A DNA stretch of 64,000 nucleotides from Flavobacterium seoulense (GCF_000695795.1 NZ_JNCA01000007.1:1-64000), one strand, 5' to 3'; numbered from the stretch's first letter, positions 42,517 through 52,465 are shown. Made by a program: numbers and translations. The notes: generated from the sequence alone by a model not told the origin.

Positions 42517-44391
42517 TTAGTTGGCTACTTTTACAGTCAAATCACTATCGTAGTATAAGATATACACACCTTTATTTGCATATCCTCCACCCTCTTTTTT
42601 ATAGTATTCAAACTTGCTCCTAACTTGTTGCGTAGAGGTAGAATTAATTGTTTCTTCGAATGATTTATTTTGCATTAAACGCATCATCGTATCAAATGTA
42701 ACATCAAATCCTCTCACAGCGTAATCACTTGGAGTAATCGAATTTATTTTTCTGAATTTATTTTCAAAAGCATTTGTTTCTGCAGAATTATCTTCTTTGC
42801 TAACCGAAGGATACATTAATTTTAGTTTTACCAAATTAGCAAAACTAATTTCATCAGTATCTAATGTTTCATTTGGTTCCAATATCACTAATTGCACCTG
42901 ATAACTTGACATCGCGCTTATCATTGCAGCAATAGTTGTTTTAATCATCAAGGTATTTCCAGTTTCCATCACTACATAATTCATTTTACCCGAAACCAGC
43001 ATACTTTTTAAACTTTCTGCCGAAAGAGTTCCAGCATCTGTCAACGGAACCAATTTAACATCCGGCTGATTTTGTTTTAAATACTGAATAGAAGAACCTT
43101 TCTTTTTATCAACAACAGCTAGTATATTTCCTTTTTTAGAACGCATGAAATCAAACATTTTATTTTTCAGAAAATCATTAGTTGGAACAGCTTCATATAA
43201 ATTAGCTATCGGATTTCCTTCATCTTTCGATAAAGGCGAAATCACAGGAACTTTATAATTGGTCAGTAAACGGGCAGCTGCCTCAGCATTATTCTGATAA
43301 AAAGGTCCAATAACCACATCTGCCGTTTGTAATTTATTATCATTTACAATAGCAGCAATATTCGAATTGTATTTTGTTTCCTGCGAATCAAAAATACTAA
43401 CATCAATAGGCAATCCTAACGTTTTAGCCGAATCTATAGCCATTAATGCGCCAGAATAAAAGTCTAAAGTCATGTTTAAAAACTTGTCCTTTTTTAATCG
43501 TGCTACTACTGAATTAACCGTATCTTTTTCTACTCGAGAAACATTAAAAGGTAAAAGCAAGGCTATTTTTTTACGATCACCAGAATTATTTTTTGCAGAC
43601 AAATCAGAATAAACTTTGTTCTCAGAAACATTTGTAAATACTTTATCAGTAGGAACTTTTAAAAGCATTCCTATCTCAACACCGTTTTTAAGTTCTGGAT
43701 TCAAAATCACTAAATCATCCTGACTCAGATTAAACATTTTAGACAAACTATATAAAGTTTCTTTAGGCTTCACTTCATAAGTCGCATATTTTTTAACCGT
43801 AGCAGTAGATTCTTTTTGAGACACTTCTGGTTTTCCTTTAATCAACAAACGAGACCCCTGCGTTAAACCAGGAACAATTTCCGGATTTTTCTTTTCTAAT
43901 TCAGCAATAGTAATTCCGTATTTTTTAGCAATTGAATACTTTGTTTCTTTAGCAACAACATCATGGTAAACTGCTTTTTCTGATGAAAATACTTTTTTAT
44001 TCTTTGATGGGATAACCAAAATCTGATCAATCTGTAAACCATCTGTCTCTAAAAACGGATTTGCTTTTTTCAAATCAGCATCACTAACATTGTATTTTTT
44101 TTCAATTCCGTATAAGGTTTCTTTAGGCAAAACCTTATGTGTAATTTCTGTCTGACTTTGACTAACTACTTTAGCTCCGACTTTTGAAGGAATTAAAAGC
44201 ACCATTCTGGGTTTTAATTTTTCCTGAGCATCAGGATTCAGTTTATAAATATCATACGGAGTCACCTGATATTTTTTAGCTATCTCAGTAATTGTTTCTC
44301 CTCGCTCTACTTTATGAGTTATTGTTTCTTGCGCAAAAATGACATTGGCAAACAGTAAAACAGGAATCCAAATTGCAAAAAAATACTTCAT
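42517..44391 (-). CDS. LysM-repeat protein with LppC/PBP1-like periplasmic binding domain
   Basis: A 624-residue exported protein. The signal peptide is MKYFFAIWIPVLLFANVIFA. Four LysM modules follow at about residues 25-70, 84-130, 142-187 and 204-249 (for example THKVERGETITEIAKKYQVT and HKVLPKETLYGIEKKYNVS), which bind peptidoglycan. Residues about 275-620 form a type 1 periplasmic-binding fold (KKIALLLPFNVSRVEKDT, DVVIGPFYQNNAEAAARL) like the LpoA/YraM lipoproteins that activate penicillin-binding proteins. A role in cell-wall synthesis control is inferred. It is followed by the DUF3820 gene after 13 bases. Confidence 0.88.
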   Translation of the reverse strand: MKYFFAIWIPVLLFANVIFAQETITHKVERGETITEIAKKYQVTPYDIYKLNPDAQEKLKPRMVLLIPSKVGAKVVSQSQTEITHKVLPKETLYGIEKKYNVSDADLKKANPFLETDGLQIDQILVIPSKNKKVFSSEKAVYHDVVAKETKYSIAKKYGITIAELEKKNPEIVPGLTQGSRLLIKGKPEVSQKESTATVKKYATYEVKPKETLYSLSKMFNLSQDDLVILNPELKNGVEIGMLLKVPTDKVFTNVSENKVYSDLSAKNNSGDRKKIALLLPFNVSRVEKDTVNSVVARLKKDKFLNMTLDFYSGALMAIDSAKTLGLPIDVSIFDSQETKYNSNIAAIVNDNKLQTADVVIGPFYQNNAEAAARLLTNYKVPVISPLSKDEGNPIANLYEAVPTNDFLKNKMFDFMRSKKGNILAVVDKKKGSSIQYLKQNQPDVKLVPLTDAGTLSAESLKSMLVSGKMNYVVMETGNTLMIKTTIAAMISAMSSYQVQLVILEPNETLDTDEISFANLVKLKLMYPSVSKEDNSAETNAFENKFRKINSITPSDYAVRGFDVTFDTMMRLMQNKSFEETINSTSTQQVRSKFEYYKKEGGGYANKGVYILYYDSDLTVKVAN

Positions 44392-44431
44392 TCGATTATT
44401 TTTATTTAAAAAATTATATACTAAAGATAAG

Positions 44432-44472
44432 AAAACGGTACCAAATTTTATTCTAAAATCTGATACCGTTTT
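44432..44472. terminator. Terminator after guaA
   Basis: AAAACGGTA (44432-44440) pairs with TACCGTTTT (44464-44472) around an AT-rich loop. It lies 37 bases past the guaA stop on the minus strand, before the LysM gene. Confidence 0.7.
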
Positions 44473-44508
44473 TATAATAACTAAGAAACATTTATTACAA
44501 AGTTTCTA

Positions 44509-46038
44509 TTATTCCCACTCAATTGTTGCAGGTGGTTTTGAACTAATATCATAAACAACACGATTCACACCTTTTACTTTGTTGATAATATCATTAGATA
44601 CTTTCATTAAGAAATCATAAGGCAAATGAACCCAGTCAGCAGTCATACCGTCAGTAGATTCTACAGCACGAAGTGCCACTACTTTTTCATAAGTACGCTC
44701 GTCACCCATAACCCCAACACTATTTACAGGAAGCAAAATTGCTCCCGCCTGCCAAACTTTATCATACAATCCCCAAGATTTTAATCCGTCGATAAAAACT
44801 TTATCCACATCTTGTAAAATTTGTACTTTTTCTAACGTAATATCTCCTAAAATTCTAATTGACAATCCTGGTCCTGGGAAAGGATGTCTTCCTAATAATT
44901 CCGGATCAATTCCTAAACTTGCTCCTACTCTACGTACTTCATCTTTAAAAAGCATACGCAAAGGCTCCACAATTTTTAATTTCATATAATCAGGCAAACC
45001 TCCCACATTGTGATGTGATTTAATGGTTGCCGATGGTCCTTTTACAGAAACTGATTCGATAACATCAGGATAAATGGTTCCCTGAGCTAACCAGGTTACG
45101 TCTTCAATTTTATGTGACTCATCATCAAAAACTTCGATAAAAGCATTTCCGATGGCTTTTCTTTTTTTCTCCGGATCAGTAACTCCGGCTAAGGCATCGT
45201 AAAAACGTTGAGAAGCATCTACTCCTTTTACATTCAAGCCCATTCCTTCGTATTGATTCAATACACTTTCGAACTCATTTTTACGAAGCAAACCATTATT
45301 TACAAAAATACAATACAGGTTTTTCCCGATTGCTTTGTTCAATAAAACTGCCGCCACAGTCGAATCTACTCCTCCAGAAAGTCCAAGAACTACTTTGTCG
45401 TTTCCTATTTTCTCTTTCATTTCAGCCACGATTTCTTCAACGAAAGCATTTGGCGTAAAATTTTGAGGAACCTGAGCGATTTTCACTAAAAAGTTCTCTA
45501 ACATTTGTTTCCCATCAGTAGAATGATATACTTCCGGGTGGTATTGAATTGCATAAGTTGTTTCGCCTTCAATTTTGTAAGCTGCAAATTCCACATCGTG
45601 TGTACTTGCTAGTTTTACACCATTAGTTGGCAAAGACTTTATACTATCACTATGACTCATCCAAACCTGACTGTTTGGAGAAACTCCTTCAAAGAAAACC
45701 TCACCTTCTTTAATAAAAGACAAGTTGGCTCTACCGTATTCTCTAGTGTTAGACGCCGCAACTTCTCCTCCACTAAAGTGAGATAAATATTGCGCTCCGT
45801 AACACACGGCAAGCATTGGCAATTTCCCTCTAATTTGAGATAAATCAGGATGTGGAGCATCTTCTGCACGAACAGAAAATGGACTTCCTCCTAAAATAAC
45901 GGCTTTATAACTTGATAAATCCGAAGGGATATTATTGTATGGGAAAATTTCGCAGAATATATTTAATTCGCGAACTCTACGCGCAATAAGCTGAGTGTAT
46001 TGCGATCCGAAATCTAAAATAAGTACGTTGTGTTGCAT
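44509..46038 (-). CDS. guaA: GMP synthase (glutamine-hydrolysing)
   Basis: A 509-residue enzyme that aminates XMP to GMP. The N-terminal class I amidotransferase has its nucleophile in [12 protein letters not shown] and His-Glu in [10 protein letters not shown]. The ATP-pyrophosphatase PP-loop is [16 protein letters not shown] (about 222-237), and the C-terminal dimerisation domain includes [21 protein letters not shown] -7 box sits at 46044-46051 on the minus strand, five bases before the ATG, so the mRNA may be leaderless or nearly so. The gene is monocistronic. Confidence 0.98.
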   Translation of the reverse strand: MQHNVLILDFGSQYTQLIARRVRELNIFCEIFPYNNIPSDLSSYKAVILGGSPFSVRAEDAPHPDLSQIRGKLPMLAVCYGAQYLSHFSGGEVAASNTREYGRANLSFIKEGEVFFEGVSPNSQVWMSHSDSIKSLPTNGVKLASTHDVEFAAYKIEGETTYAIQYHPEVYHSTDGKQMLENFLVKIAQVPQNFTPNAFVEEIVAEMKEKIGNDKVVLGLSGGVDSTVAAVLLNKAIGKNLYCIFVNNGLLRKNEFESVLNQYEGMGLNVKGVDASQRFYDALAGVTDPEKKRKAIGNAFIEVFDDESHKIEDVTWLAQGTIYPDVIESVSVKGPSATIKSHHNVGGLPDYMKLKIVEPLRMLFKDEVRRVGASLGIDPELLGRHPFPGPGLSIRILGDITLEKVQILQDVDKVFIDGLKSWGLYDKVWQAGAILLPVNSVGVMGDERTYEKVVALRAVESTDGMTADWVHLPYDFLMKVSNDIINKVKGVNRVVYDISSKPPATIEWE

Positions 46039-46161
46039 GGGCGCAAAATTACTTTTTAAATTTGAAATGGAAAAATGGATTTTTGAAATTTTTCATTTTT
46101 TTTACGCTCCATTTTTAGTCCTTTTTATTTTCAAAAAACAGCACAGTCAACGTATTAGTTT

Positions 46162-46878
46162 TTATTCCTTTATAAAGGTAAATTTTGATTTTACACCTTT
46201 ATCAATATTATCCCAATAATTAGTAATCAACAATTTGCCCTGTTGATCATATATTTCAAAATTTCCTGTATTTCCCCCTAAACGGCCTCTGTTTAGCGCA
46301 ATTAATTCTAAATAATTCAAGCCGTCTTTCAAATTTACCCTAATATCATCAAAACCAGCTCCAAGCATTAAACTGTGAGCCAAAATTGTAGTATGGTAAT
46401 CATGTATTGAATTCGCCTGAATTAAATCGCCATCGATAGCGCCATAATCACGAATCTTAACTATTAAAAAATCGGACTTTGTTCGAATAACACCAAAATC
46501 GACGTCTTTTTTACTAATATAAGAGTCATCTTCTTTTAGTCCATTTGCAATCAACGACCTGCTCACACTTTCATTCATCTTATCCCTAACTCTGTCTCCC
46601 GGATTAACAAAATCATTTGTTTGTTCCATCGAAAAAGACTTTGTTTCTTCTCCAATGTGATATTTTGAACTCGAAGGCAAAACAACATCTGGCTTTTTAA
46701 AAAGATCCGGTGCTTTAATCAAAGGAGCTTCTGTAGTAGTTGCAGGCGTTACTTTCTTAGGTGCAACTTTATTCGTATTTAATGGTGCGATTGGCGTGAA
46801 TTTAGTGCCACCAAACTCACTCTGAGCATAGCTGCTAAATCCAAAACACATCATTATAAATAACAAAAACTGCTTCAT
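46162..46878 (-). CDS. Secreted protein, paralogue of the next gene (C-terminal domain shared)
   Basis: A 238-residue exported protein. The signal peptide is MKQFLLFIMMCFGFSSYAQ. A Thr/Lys/Pro-rich segment (about 20-90) is followed by a domain of about 130 residues whose end, LKDGLNYLELIALNRGRLGG and NTGNFEIYDQQGKLLITNYW, closely parallels the protein at 47007 (LQKGINRIDFEALNEGFAAP, NTAEFKIFDDNGAVISSNQW). I infer an old tandem duplication. The shared beta-rich domain has no name that I recognise. Both are probably periplasmic or outer-membrane associated. Confidence 0.75.
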   Translation of the reverse strand: MKQFLLFIMMCFGFSSYAQSEFGGTKFTPIAPLNTNKVAPKKVTPATTTEAPLIKAPDLFKKPDVVLPSSSKYHIGEETKSFSMEQTNDFVNPGDRVRDKMNESVSRSLIANGLKEDDSYISKKDVDFGVIRTKSDFLIVKIRDYGAIDGDLIQANSIHDYHTTILAHSLMLGAGFDDIRVNLKDGLNYLELIALNRGRLGGNTGNFEIYDQQGKLLITNYWDNIDKGVKSKFTFIKE

Positions 46879-47006
46879 ATTAATTTCATTTTGTTTTATT
46901 AATAATCCTAAGTATCAACAAATATACCAAGCTTTCATTTTATAAAACAAAACCCTAAATGAAGATTAAAGAAATTTTAACCAAAAAGAAAATCTAAAAC
47001 CTCAAA

Positions 47007-47615
47007 TTATTCTTTCTCTAATATAACTGTTGCCTTATATCCCTGAGCAATATTCCATTGATTAGAAGAAATCACCGCTCCGTTATCATCAAAAATTTTA
47101 AATTCGGCTGTATTGGGTGCGGCAAAACCTTCATTTAGTGCTTCAAAATCAATACGATTGATCCCTTTTTGCAATGGAATATTGAATCCTTGCTCTTCGC
47201 CACTTAAAAGTACTTCCGGTTCAACAATTACATAGTTTACATATACTCTAACCTTATCACCATCAACATAAGCGGCATCACGGTAACTTACTTTAGCTGT
47301 TCCTGAACTTGTTTTAAAAGTACCTAAATCCTGATCTCTTTTGGCTAATTTTTCAGCATCATAATCTTCTTTTTTAGGAACTACATAATCGTTTTTATCT
47401 AATCCTTGTACTTCATAGGCTTTAATTTTATTAAAATCTTCGTTAGAAAATTTAACATCTTTCACCTTAACTTCTTTTACTTCTTTCTTTTTTGCAGGAG
47501 CTGCTTTTACCTTAATATCAGTTTTAAATTCTTCCTGAGAATGTGCTGTAGACAGCATTCCAAACATTAAACCTAAAATAAAAACCTGACCTTTAAAATT
47601 TAAATATTTATTCAT
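47007..47615 (-). CDS. Secreted protein, paralogue of the preceding gene
   Basis: A 202-residue exported protein. The signal peptide is MNKYLNFKGQVFILGLMFGM to about STAHS. A Lys/Val-rich stretch (KVKAAPAKKKEVKEVKVKD) is followed by a domain homologous to the C-terminal part of 46162-46878, with the same ordered landmarks: D-L-G-T/V-I at SYRDAAYVDGDKVRVYVNYV against KIRDYGAIDGDLIQANSIHD, and matching C-terminal strands. It has its own 128-base gap from the partner, so the two may be one transcript. Function unknown. Confidence 0.75.
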   Translation of the reverse strand: MNKYLNFKGQVFILGLMFGMLSTAHSQEEFKTDIKVKAAPAKKKEVKEVKVKDVKFSNEDFNKIKAYEVQGLDKNDYVVPKKEDYDAEKLAKRDQDLGTFKTSSGTAKVSYRDAAYVDGDKVRVYVNYVIVEPEVLLSGEEQGFNIPLQKGINRIDFEALNEGFAAPNTAEFKIFDDNGAVISSNQWNIAQGYKATVILEKE

Positions 47616-47857
47616 CTTTGTATCTTTTTAATTAAAAAACTATGTTCAAAAAAACGACTTTTTCAAACTTATTCCTAATAGATAACAATAAAGTTATGAT
47701 TTTATTGTAAAAAAGCAGCTGTCAAAAATCAAAAAAATACAATTTGAGTTTATCCTAATCGATGTTTTTTATTGTGGTATTTTTTATAAATTGCAAAAAA
47801 TTTTTTAAGAACTAAAACAGAGGCTCACTCCTCTATAATACAATTAATTACATAAAA

Positions 47858-48244
47858 ATGAAAAGAGAAAACATCTTAACAGGATCGCCATGGGAAGACA
47901 AAATGGGATATTGTCGTGCTGTCCGTATTGGAAATATTATTGAAGTTTCAGGAACTGTAGCTATCGTTGACGGTGATAAAGTAAAAGCAGATGACGCTCA
48001 TGCTCAAACTTTAAACATTTTAGAAAGAGTAGAAAAAGTACTTGAAGATTTAAATGCAAGTATGAAAGATGTAATTCGTACTCGTATTTTCACCACTGAT
48101 GTTACTACATTTGAAGCAGTTGCAACAGCTCACGCACATTTTTTTAAAGATGTAAAACCTACAACTGGTTTTTACGGAATCAATCAATTAGTAGCCCCAG
48201 AATACCTTGTTGAAATTGAATTGACTGCAGTTCTTGCAGAATAA
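47858..48244 (+). CDS. RidA/YjgF-family enamine/imine deaminase
   Basis: A 128-residue trimeric-fold protein. Landmarks: SPWEDKMGYCRAVRIGNIIE at the N-terminus, QTLNILERVEKVLEDLNAS, and the conserved active-site arginine in VIRTRIFTTDV. The C-terminal EYLVEIELTAVLA is typical of the family. Members hydrolyse reactive 2-aminoacrylate-like enamines; this longer YjgH/YabJ-like subgroup may not have the same activity. A 9-bp GC-rich inverted repeat follows the gene. Confidence 0.88.
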   Translation: MKRENILTGSPWEDKMGYCRAVRIGNIIEVSGTVAIVDGDKVKADDAHAQTLNILERVEKVLEDLNASMKDVIRTRIFTTDVTTFEAVATAHAHFFKDVKPTTGFYGINQLVAPEYLVEIELTAVLAE

Positions 48245-48267
48245 TTTTAATTCTTGAAATTATTTTT

Positions 48268-48310
48268 TCGAGCGCAATAAAAGTCATTAAATAGCTTTTG
48301 TTGCGCTCGA
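48268..48310 (+). terminator. Inverted repeat after the RidA gene
   Basis: TCGAGCGCAA (48268-48277) pairs with TTGCGCTCGA (48301-48310), with a second inner stem AAAAG/CTTTT. It lies 24 bases after the stop. There is no strong T run, so termination is probable but not sure. Confidence 0.6.
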
Positions 48311-48338
48311 ATAGCATACAATTATCCTACACGCCCCT

Positions 48339-49586
48339 ATGGATTTAAAAAAAATAATACTATTATCCTGTAAATGGATTCTAATTTGTACTTTAATAGG
48401 CTTTTTTTCAGGATCAGCTTCCGCTTTTTTATTAGTTGCTCTCGAATGGGCTGCAAAACTTAGAGCACAGCAAATTTGGCTTATTTGGTTTTTACCTGTA
48501 GGCGGATTAGTAATAGGATTTCTCTACCAGTATTATGGAAAAGATGTTGTTAAAGGAAACAATCTTTTATTAGACGAATACCAAAATCCTAAAAAAACAA
48601 TTCCGTTTAAAATGGCTCCATTAGTACTTTTTGGAACTATTATTACCCATCTTTTTGGAGGTTCGGCTGGTCGTGAAGGAACAGCAGTGCAAATGGGTGG
48701 CGCAATTGCAGATCAATTTACTAATATATTCAAACTAAATCCAACAGATAGAAAAACACTAATCATTTTAGGAATCAGCGCTGGGTTTGCATCTGTTTTT
48801 GGGACACCATTAGCCGGAGCTGTTTTTGCGCTGGAAGTTCTTTATTGTTCGAAAATCAGCTTTAAAAGCAGCATTTTATCTTTCGTAGCGGCTTTTTTCG
48901 CTTATTATACTGTTGAAATTTGGGGAGTCAATCATACCGTTTATGTTATTAATTGGGTACCTAAACTAAGTTTCGAAAATTTATTCTGGATTATCCCATC
49001 TGGAATTTTATTTGGTTTAGCAGCAATGCTCTTCTCAAAAAGCACGCATTTTTGGGCTTCATTATTCAAAAAACACATATCCTATCCTCCGTTACGACCT
49101 TATGTAGGCGGAATCATTTTTGCATTAATCGTTTATCCTTTTAGTGCAACTCAATTTATGGGATTAGGAATTCCCTCAATAGTAGAAGCTTTTCATAAAC
49201 CAAGCGAATATTACGATTTCCTACTTAAAATTCTTGCTACGGGTTTTATTTTAGGAGCAGGCTTTAAAGGAGGCGAAGTAACTCCATTATTTTTCGTTGG
49301 TGCTACATTAGGAAGTGCTTTATCTGTTTTTATTCCGTTGCCCATTGCGCTTTTAACAGGAATGGGATTTGTAGCTGTATTTTCGGGAGCGACACACACA
49401 CCAATTGCCTGTACTATTATGGGAATTGAACTTTTTGGCATCGAAAGTGCTGTTTTCATTGGCATTGCCTGTTTTATTGCCTACTTATCTTCAGGTTACA
49501 TAGGAATTTATCATTCGCAAAATGTAAAAGGAGTAAAATACCATTTATACGAAAAGTTGAAAACAGCTAAACTCAGGTATTTGTAA
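48339..49586 (+). CDS. CLC-family anion channel/antiporter, fluoride (CLC-F)-like
   Basis: A 415-residue membrane protein with about 10-12 helices of the CLC fold. The gating glutamate is in GGSAGREGTAVQMGG (E113), the GREGT version seen in fluoride/proton antiporters rather than GREGP. The position of the chloride-binding serine motif GSGIP is taken by VKGNNLLLDE (71-80), so the conserved serine is missing, another CLC-F trait. The motif GGEVTPLFFVGATLG also fits that branch. No CBS domains. I do not see a fluoride riboswitch upstream. Export of fluoride from the cytoplasm is inferred. Confidence 0.82.
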   Translation: MDLKKIILLSCKWILICTLIGFFSGSASAFLLVALEWAAKLRAQQIWLIWFLPVGGLVIGFLYQYYGKDVVKGNNLLLDEYQNPKKTIPFKMAPLVLFGTIITHLFGGSAGREGTAVQMGGAIADQFTNIFKLNPTDRKTLIILGISAGFASVFGTPLAGAVFALEVLYCSKISFKSSILSFVAAFFAYYTVEIWGVNHTVYVINWVPKLSFENLFWIIPSGILFGLAAMLFSKSTHFWASLFKKHISYPPLRPYVGGIIFALIVYPFSATQFMGLGIPSIVEAFHKPSEYYDFLLKILATGFILGAGFKGGEVTPLFFVGATLGSALSVFIPLPIALLTGMGFVAVFSGATHTPIACTIMGIELFGIESAVFIGIACFIAYLSSGYIGIYHSQNVKGVKYHLYEKLKTAKLRYL

Positions 49587-49655
49587 GTTGTAAAAAAGAA
49601 GTTAATTTTTAAATGATTTCATAGTTTACACTAAAAAAATGTAAATTCGCAAACT

Positions 49656-50660
49656 ATGAAAATACAAGATATACAAGCGATACAATCCTTATTGGCTACG
49701 CCAAAAAAAATTGCCATTATTCCTCACAGAAATCCTGACGGTGATGCTATGGGGTCTACTTTAGGACTTTACCATTTTTTAATAAAAAATAATCATCAGA
49801 CTACTGTAATTTCTCCAAATGAATTTCCGGATTTTTTAGCCTGGCTTCCTGGATCAGAAACAGTTCAAGTATTCGAAAAAGATCAGGAAAACTGTACTAA
49901 AATATTAAAGGAAGCCGATATTGTTTTTACACTTGATTTTAATGCTTTTCATCGCGTAGGCGAAATGGAAAAAGTATTAGAAACTCTTGAAACTACTTAT
50001 ATAATGATTGATCATCATCAAAAACCTGATGATTATGCAACTTATATTTATTCTGATACCAGTTTTGGTTCTACCTGCGAAATGGTCTATAATTTCATTT
50101 CATTTTTTGATAAAAAAGACCAAATTGACAAAACTATTGGAACTTGTATTTACACCGGAATTTTAACTGATTCAGGTTCTTTCAGATTCCCAAATACAAC
50201 AGGAAACACGCATAGAATTGTAGCCGAACTGATTGATTTAGGGGTAGAAAACACTCAGATTCCTAATTTACTTTTTGACAATAGTTCTTATAACAGATTG
50301 CAATTATTAGGTAAAGCATTGCAAAATTTAAAAGTTATACCAGAACACAAAACCTCATACATTACACTTACGCAAGAGGAACTAAATAGTTTTAATTATG
50401 TAAAAGGAGATACTGAAGGCATTGTAAATTATGGTTTAAGCATTAAAGGAATTCTATTTACGGCTATATTTATCGAAAATAAAGACGAAAAAATCATCAA
50501 AATATCTTTCCGTTCTCAAGGTGGATTTGATGTGAATGAATTTGCAAGAGAACATTTTAACGGCGGAGGACATCGTAATGCTGCCGGAGGAAAATCGCTA
50601 ACTTCGATGGAAGAAACTATTAATAAATTTGAAACTTTAGTTAAAAATCTAACGCTATAG
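49656..50660 (+). CDS. DHH-family phosphoesterase (NrnA-like oligoribonuclease/pAp phosphatase)
   Basis: A 334-residue enzyme. DHH motifs: IPHRNPDGDAMGS (I), FTLDFNAFHRVG (II), IDHHQKPDDYAT (III, the DHH), FTGILTDSGSF-like TGILTDSGSFRF (IV), and the DHHA1 motif GGGHRNAAGGKS near the C-terminus. Such bifunctional enzymes degrade 2-5 nucleotide RNAs and 3'-phosphoadenosine 5'-phosphate with manganese. Five bases separate it from gldI, so the two are likely in one transcript, as in other Flavobacteria. Confidence 0.92.
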   Translation: MKIQDIQAIQSLLATPKKIAIIPHRNPDGDAMGSTLGLYHFLIKNNHQTTVISPNEFPDFLAWLPGSETVQVFEKDQENCTKILKEADIVFTLDFNAFHRVGEMEKVLETLETTYIMIDHHQKPDDYATYIYSDTSFGSTCEMVYNFISFFDKKDQIDKTIGTCIYTGILTDSGSFRFPNTTGNTHRIVAELIDLGVENTQIPNLLFDNSSYNRLQLLGKALQNLKVIPEHKTSYITLTQEELNSFNYVKGDTEGIVNYGLSIKGILFTAIFIENKDEKIIKISFRSQGGFDVNEFAREHFNGGGHRNAAGGKSLTSMEETINKFETLVKNLTL

Positions 50661-50664
50661 CATC

Positions 50665-51327
50665 ATGAAAACCATCCGATTTATTCTTATAAGTGGTCTG
50701 TTATGTTTTCTTTTTACAAGTTGTGTACAACACCAGGAAGCACGCCGTCCTGTTTCGAACACTTCTGGAGTTTTTATGAAGAAATCTGTCGAAAGAAACA
50801 AAAAATTGAATGCTTCTGATGAAGATTTAATCAAAGCCTTAATGAAAAAGAATCCAAAAATCAGCTATTTCGCTTCGCCAAAAGGTTATTGGTATTCTTA
50901 TGAAATTAAAAACGATATTGATACACTGACACCTAAAAAAGGAGATGTAGCTTTCTTTAACTACGAACTAAAAGACCTTAATGGCAACACTATTTATTCT
51001 GAAGTAGAATTAAGAAGTCAGGTGTATCGGGTAGACAAACAGGAAATCATGACTGGAATACGCGATGGTATTAAACTGATGCGTAAAAACGAAAGAGTAA
51101 ATTTCTATTTCCCTTCTCATATAGCTTATGGTTATCATGGTGACAATAAAAAAATTGGTCCTAACCAGCCTTTAATTTGTACAATAACTCTAAATGATTT
51201 TAAACCCGAAAGTGTTTATAAGAAAGAACTGGAATTAAATAGAACAACTGTTCAGGACAGTGTAAAAAAAACAAAAAGAGTTCTCTCGAAACCTAAAACT
51301 ACAACTCAAGACACTTTAGAACAATAA
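50665..51327 (+). CDS. gldI: Gliding motility lipoprotein GldI (FKBP-type prolyl isomerase)
   Basis: A 220-residue lipoprotein. The signal peptide ends in a lipobox (FLFTSC, Cys20). Residues about 75-190 form an FKBP domain (KKGDVAFFNYELKDLNGNTI, FYFPSHIAYGYHGDNKKIGP, LICTITLNDFK). The match in domain plan and neighbours to GldI of F. johnsoniae, needed for gliding and type IX secretion, is close: gldI is followed there by similar isomerases. It probably folds periplasmic gliding proteins. It begins a three-gene run of prolyl isomerases. Confidence 0.93.
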   Translation: MKTIRFILISGLLCFLFTSCVQHQEARRPVSNTSGVFMKKSVERNKKLNASDEDLIKALMKKNPKISYFASPKGYWYSYEIKNDIDTLTPKKGDVAFFNYELKDLNGNTIYSEVELRSQVYRVDKQEIMTGIRDGIKLMRKNERVNFYFPSHIAYGYHGDNKKIGPNQPLICTITLNDFKPESVYKKELELNRTTVQDSVKKTKRVLSKPKTTTQDTLEQ

Positions 51328-51346
51328 GTTTAACATTGAAACAATT

Positions 51347-52465
51347 ATGAAAAAAAATATTCTGTTTGTATTGCTTCTTATTACTACTCTTTATTCATGT
51401 AAAGAAGAAAACAGCAATTTAGCTGATGGTTTGTATGCTAAAATCGAAACGAATAAAGGAAACATTTTTCTGGAATTAGATTATAAAAAAGCTCCTATTA
51501 CAGTAGCAAACTTTGTTACACTTGCCGAAGGAAAAAATGAATTTGTTGCCGAAGATTATCTAAAAGGACGTCCTTTTTATGATGGCTTGAAATTTCACCG
51601 TGTCATTAAAGATTTCATGATTCAAACAGGAGATCCCGAAGGAACAGGATCAGGAGATACAGGCTATAAATTTAAAGATGAGTTTAGTGATTTAATTTTT
51701 GACAAAGGCGGACTTTTAGCAATGGCTAATAATGGTCCGGCAACAAATAGCAGTCAGTTTTTCATTACCCATGTACCTACACCATGGTTAGATAATAAAC
51801 ATACTATTTTTGGTCATGTGGTTGACAACGGAATGGAAGTGGTAAATAAAATTGAGCAGGATGATGTTATCAAATCGATTACTATTATTCGAAAAGGCGA
51901 AGCTGCTAAAAAATTCAATGCTGTAAAAACTTTCTTTGATTATTTTTCTGTTGAAGCAAAAAACAAGAAAGCAGCACTAGCACTTGAAGCAAAAAAGCAA
52001 CAGGAATATGATGCTAAATATGCGAAAGTAATTCAGGATAAATTAGCATTTTTTGAAAGTCTAAAAGATAAAAGTACCAAAACAGCTTCCGGATTAAAAT
52101 ATAGTATTACAAAAAAAGGAAGTGGAAAAAAACCAGCAAATGGCACTATTGTGAACATTCATTACGCAGGCTTTCTTGAAAACGGACAGCTTTTTGACAC
52201 CAGTTTAGAAAGTGTTGCACAAACTTTTGGAAAATTTGATTCTAACAGAGCGCAACAAGGAGGTTATCAAACTATTCCTTTTCAAATAGGAAAAAGAGAT
52301 GGTTTAATTCCTGGATTTATTGAAGGTCTTGATAAAATGTCTTTTGGAGACAAAGCAGTATTATTTATTCCTTCGCATTTAGCTTATGGAGCAGGCGGAG
52401 CCGGAAATGTGGTTCCTCCTTATGCAAATATCATTTTCGAAATCGAATTAATCCAGCCACAATAG
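51347..52465 (+). CDS. Cyclophilin-FKBP fusion prolyl isomerase, lipoprotein
   Basis: A 372-residue protein with two isomerase folds. A lipobox (LYSC, Cys18) ends the signal peptide. Residues about 28-190 are a cyclophilin: [40 protein letters not shown] and [17 protein letters not shown] carry the active-site Arg, Gln, Phe and Trp. A Lys/Ala coiled-coil linker (about 200-240) leads to an FKBP domain (about 262-370: GTIVNIHYAGFLENGQLFDT, DKAVLFIPSHLAYGAGG). Dual-family immunophilins of this order are reported in F. johnsoniae. It lies 19 bases after gldI. Confidence 0.93.
   Translation: MKKNILFVLLLITTLYSCKEENSNLADGLYAKIETNKGNIFLELDYKKAPITVANFVTLAEGKNEFVAEDYLKGRPFYDGLKFHRVIKDFMIQTGDPEGTGSGDTGYKFKDEFSDLIFDKGGLLAMANNGPATNSSQFFITHVPTPWLDNKHTIFGHVVDNGMEVVNKIEQDDVIKSITIIRKGEAAKKFNAVKTFFDYFSVEAKNKKAALALEAKKQQEYDAKYAKVIQDKLAFFESLKDKSTKTASGLKYSITKKGSGKKPANGTIVNIHYAGFLENGQLFDTSLESVAQTFGKFDSNRAQQGGYQTIPFQIGKRDGLIPGFIEGLDKMSFGDKAVLFIPSHLAYGAGGAGNVVPPYANIIFEIELIQPQ

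Noticed and set aside
44339..44554. Plus-strand ORF across the gap between guaA and the LysM gene
   Set aside because: It crosses the terminator at 44432-44472 and overlaps the ends of both flanking genes, so it is a chance frame.
48245..48338. Fluoride riboswitch before the CLC gene
   Set aside because: The gap holds only the inverted repeat at 48268-48310 and no fluoride-aptamer core that I can recognise by eye; a covariance search would decide.
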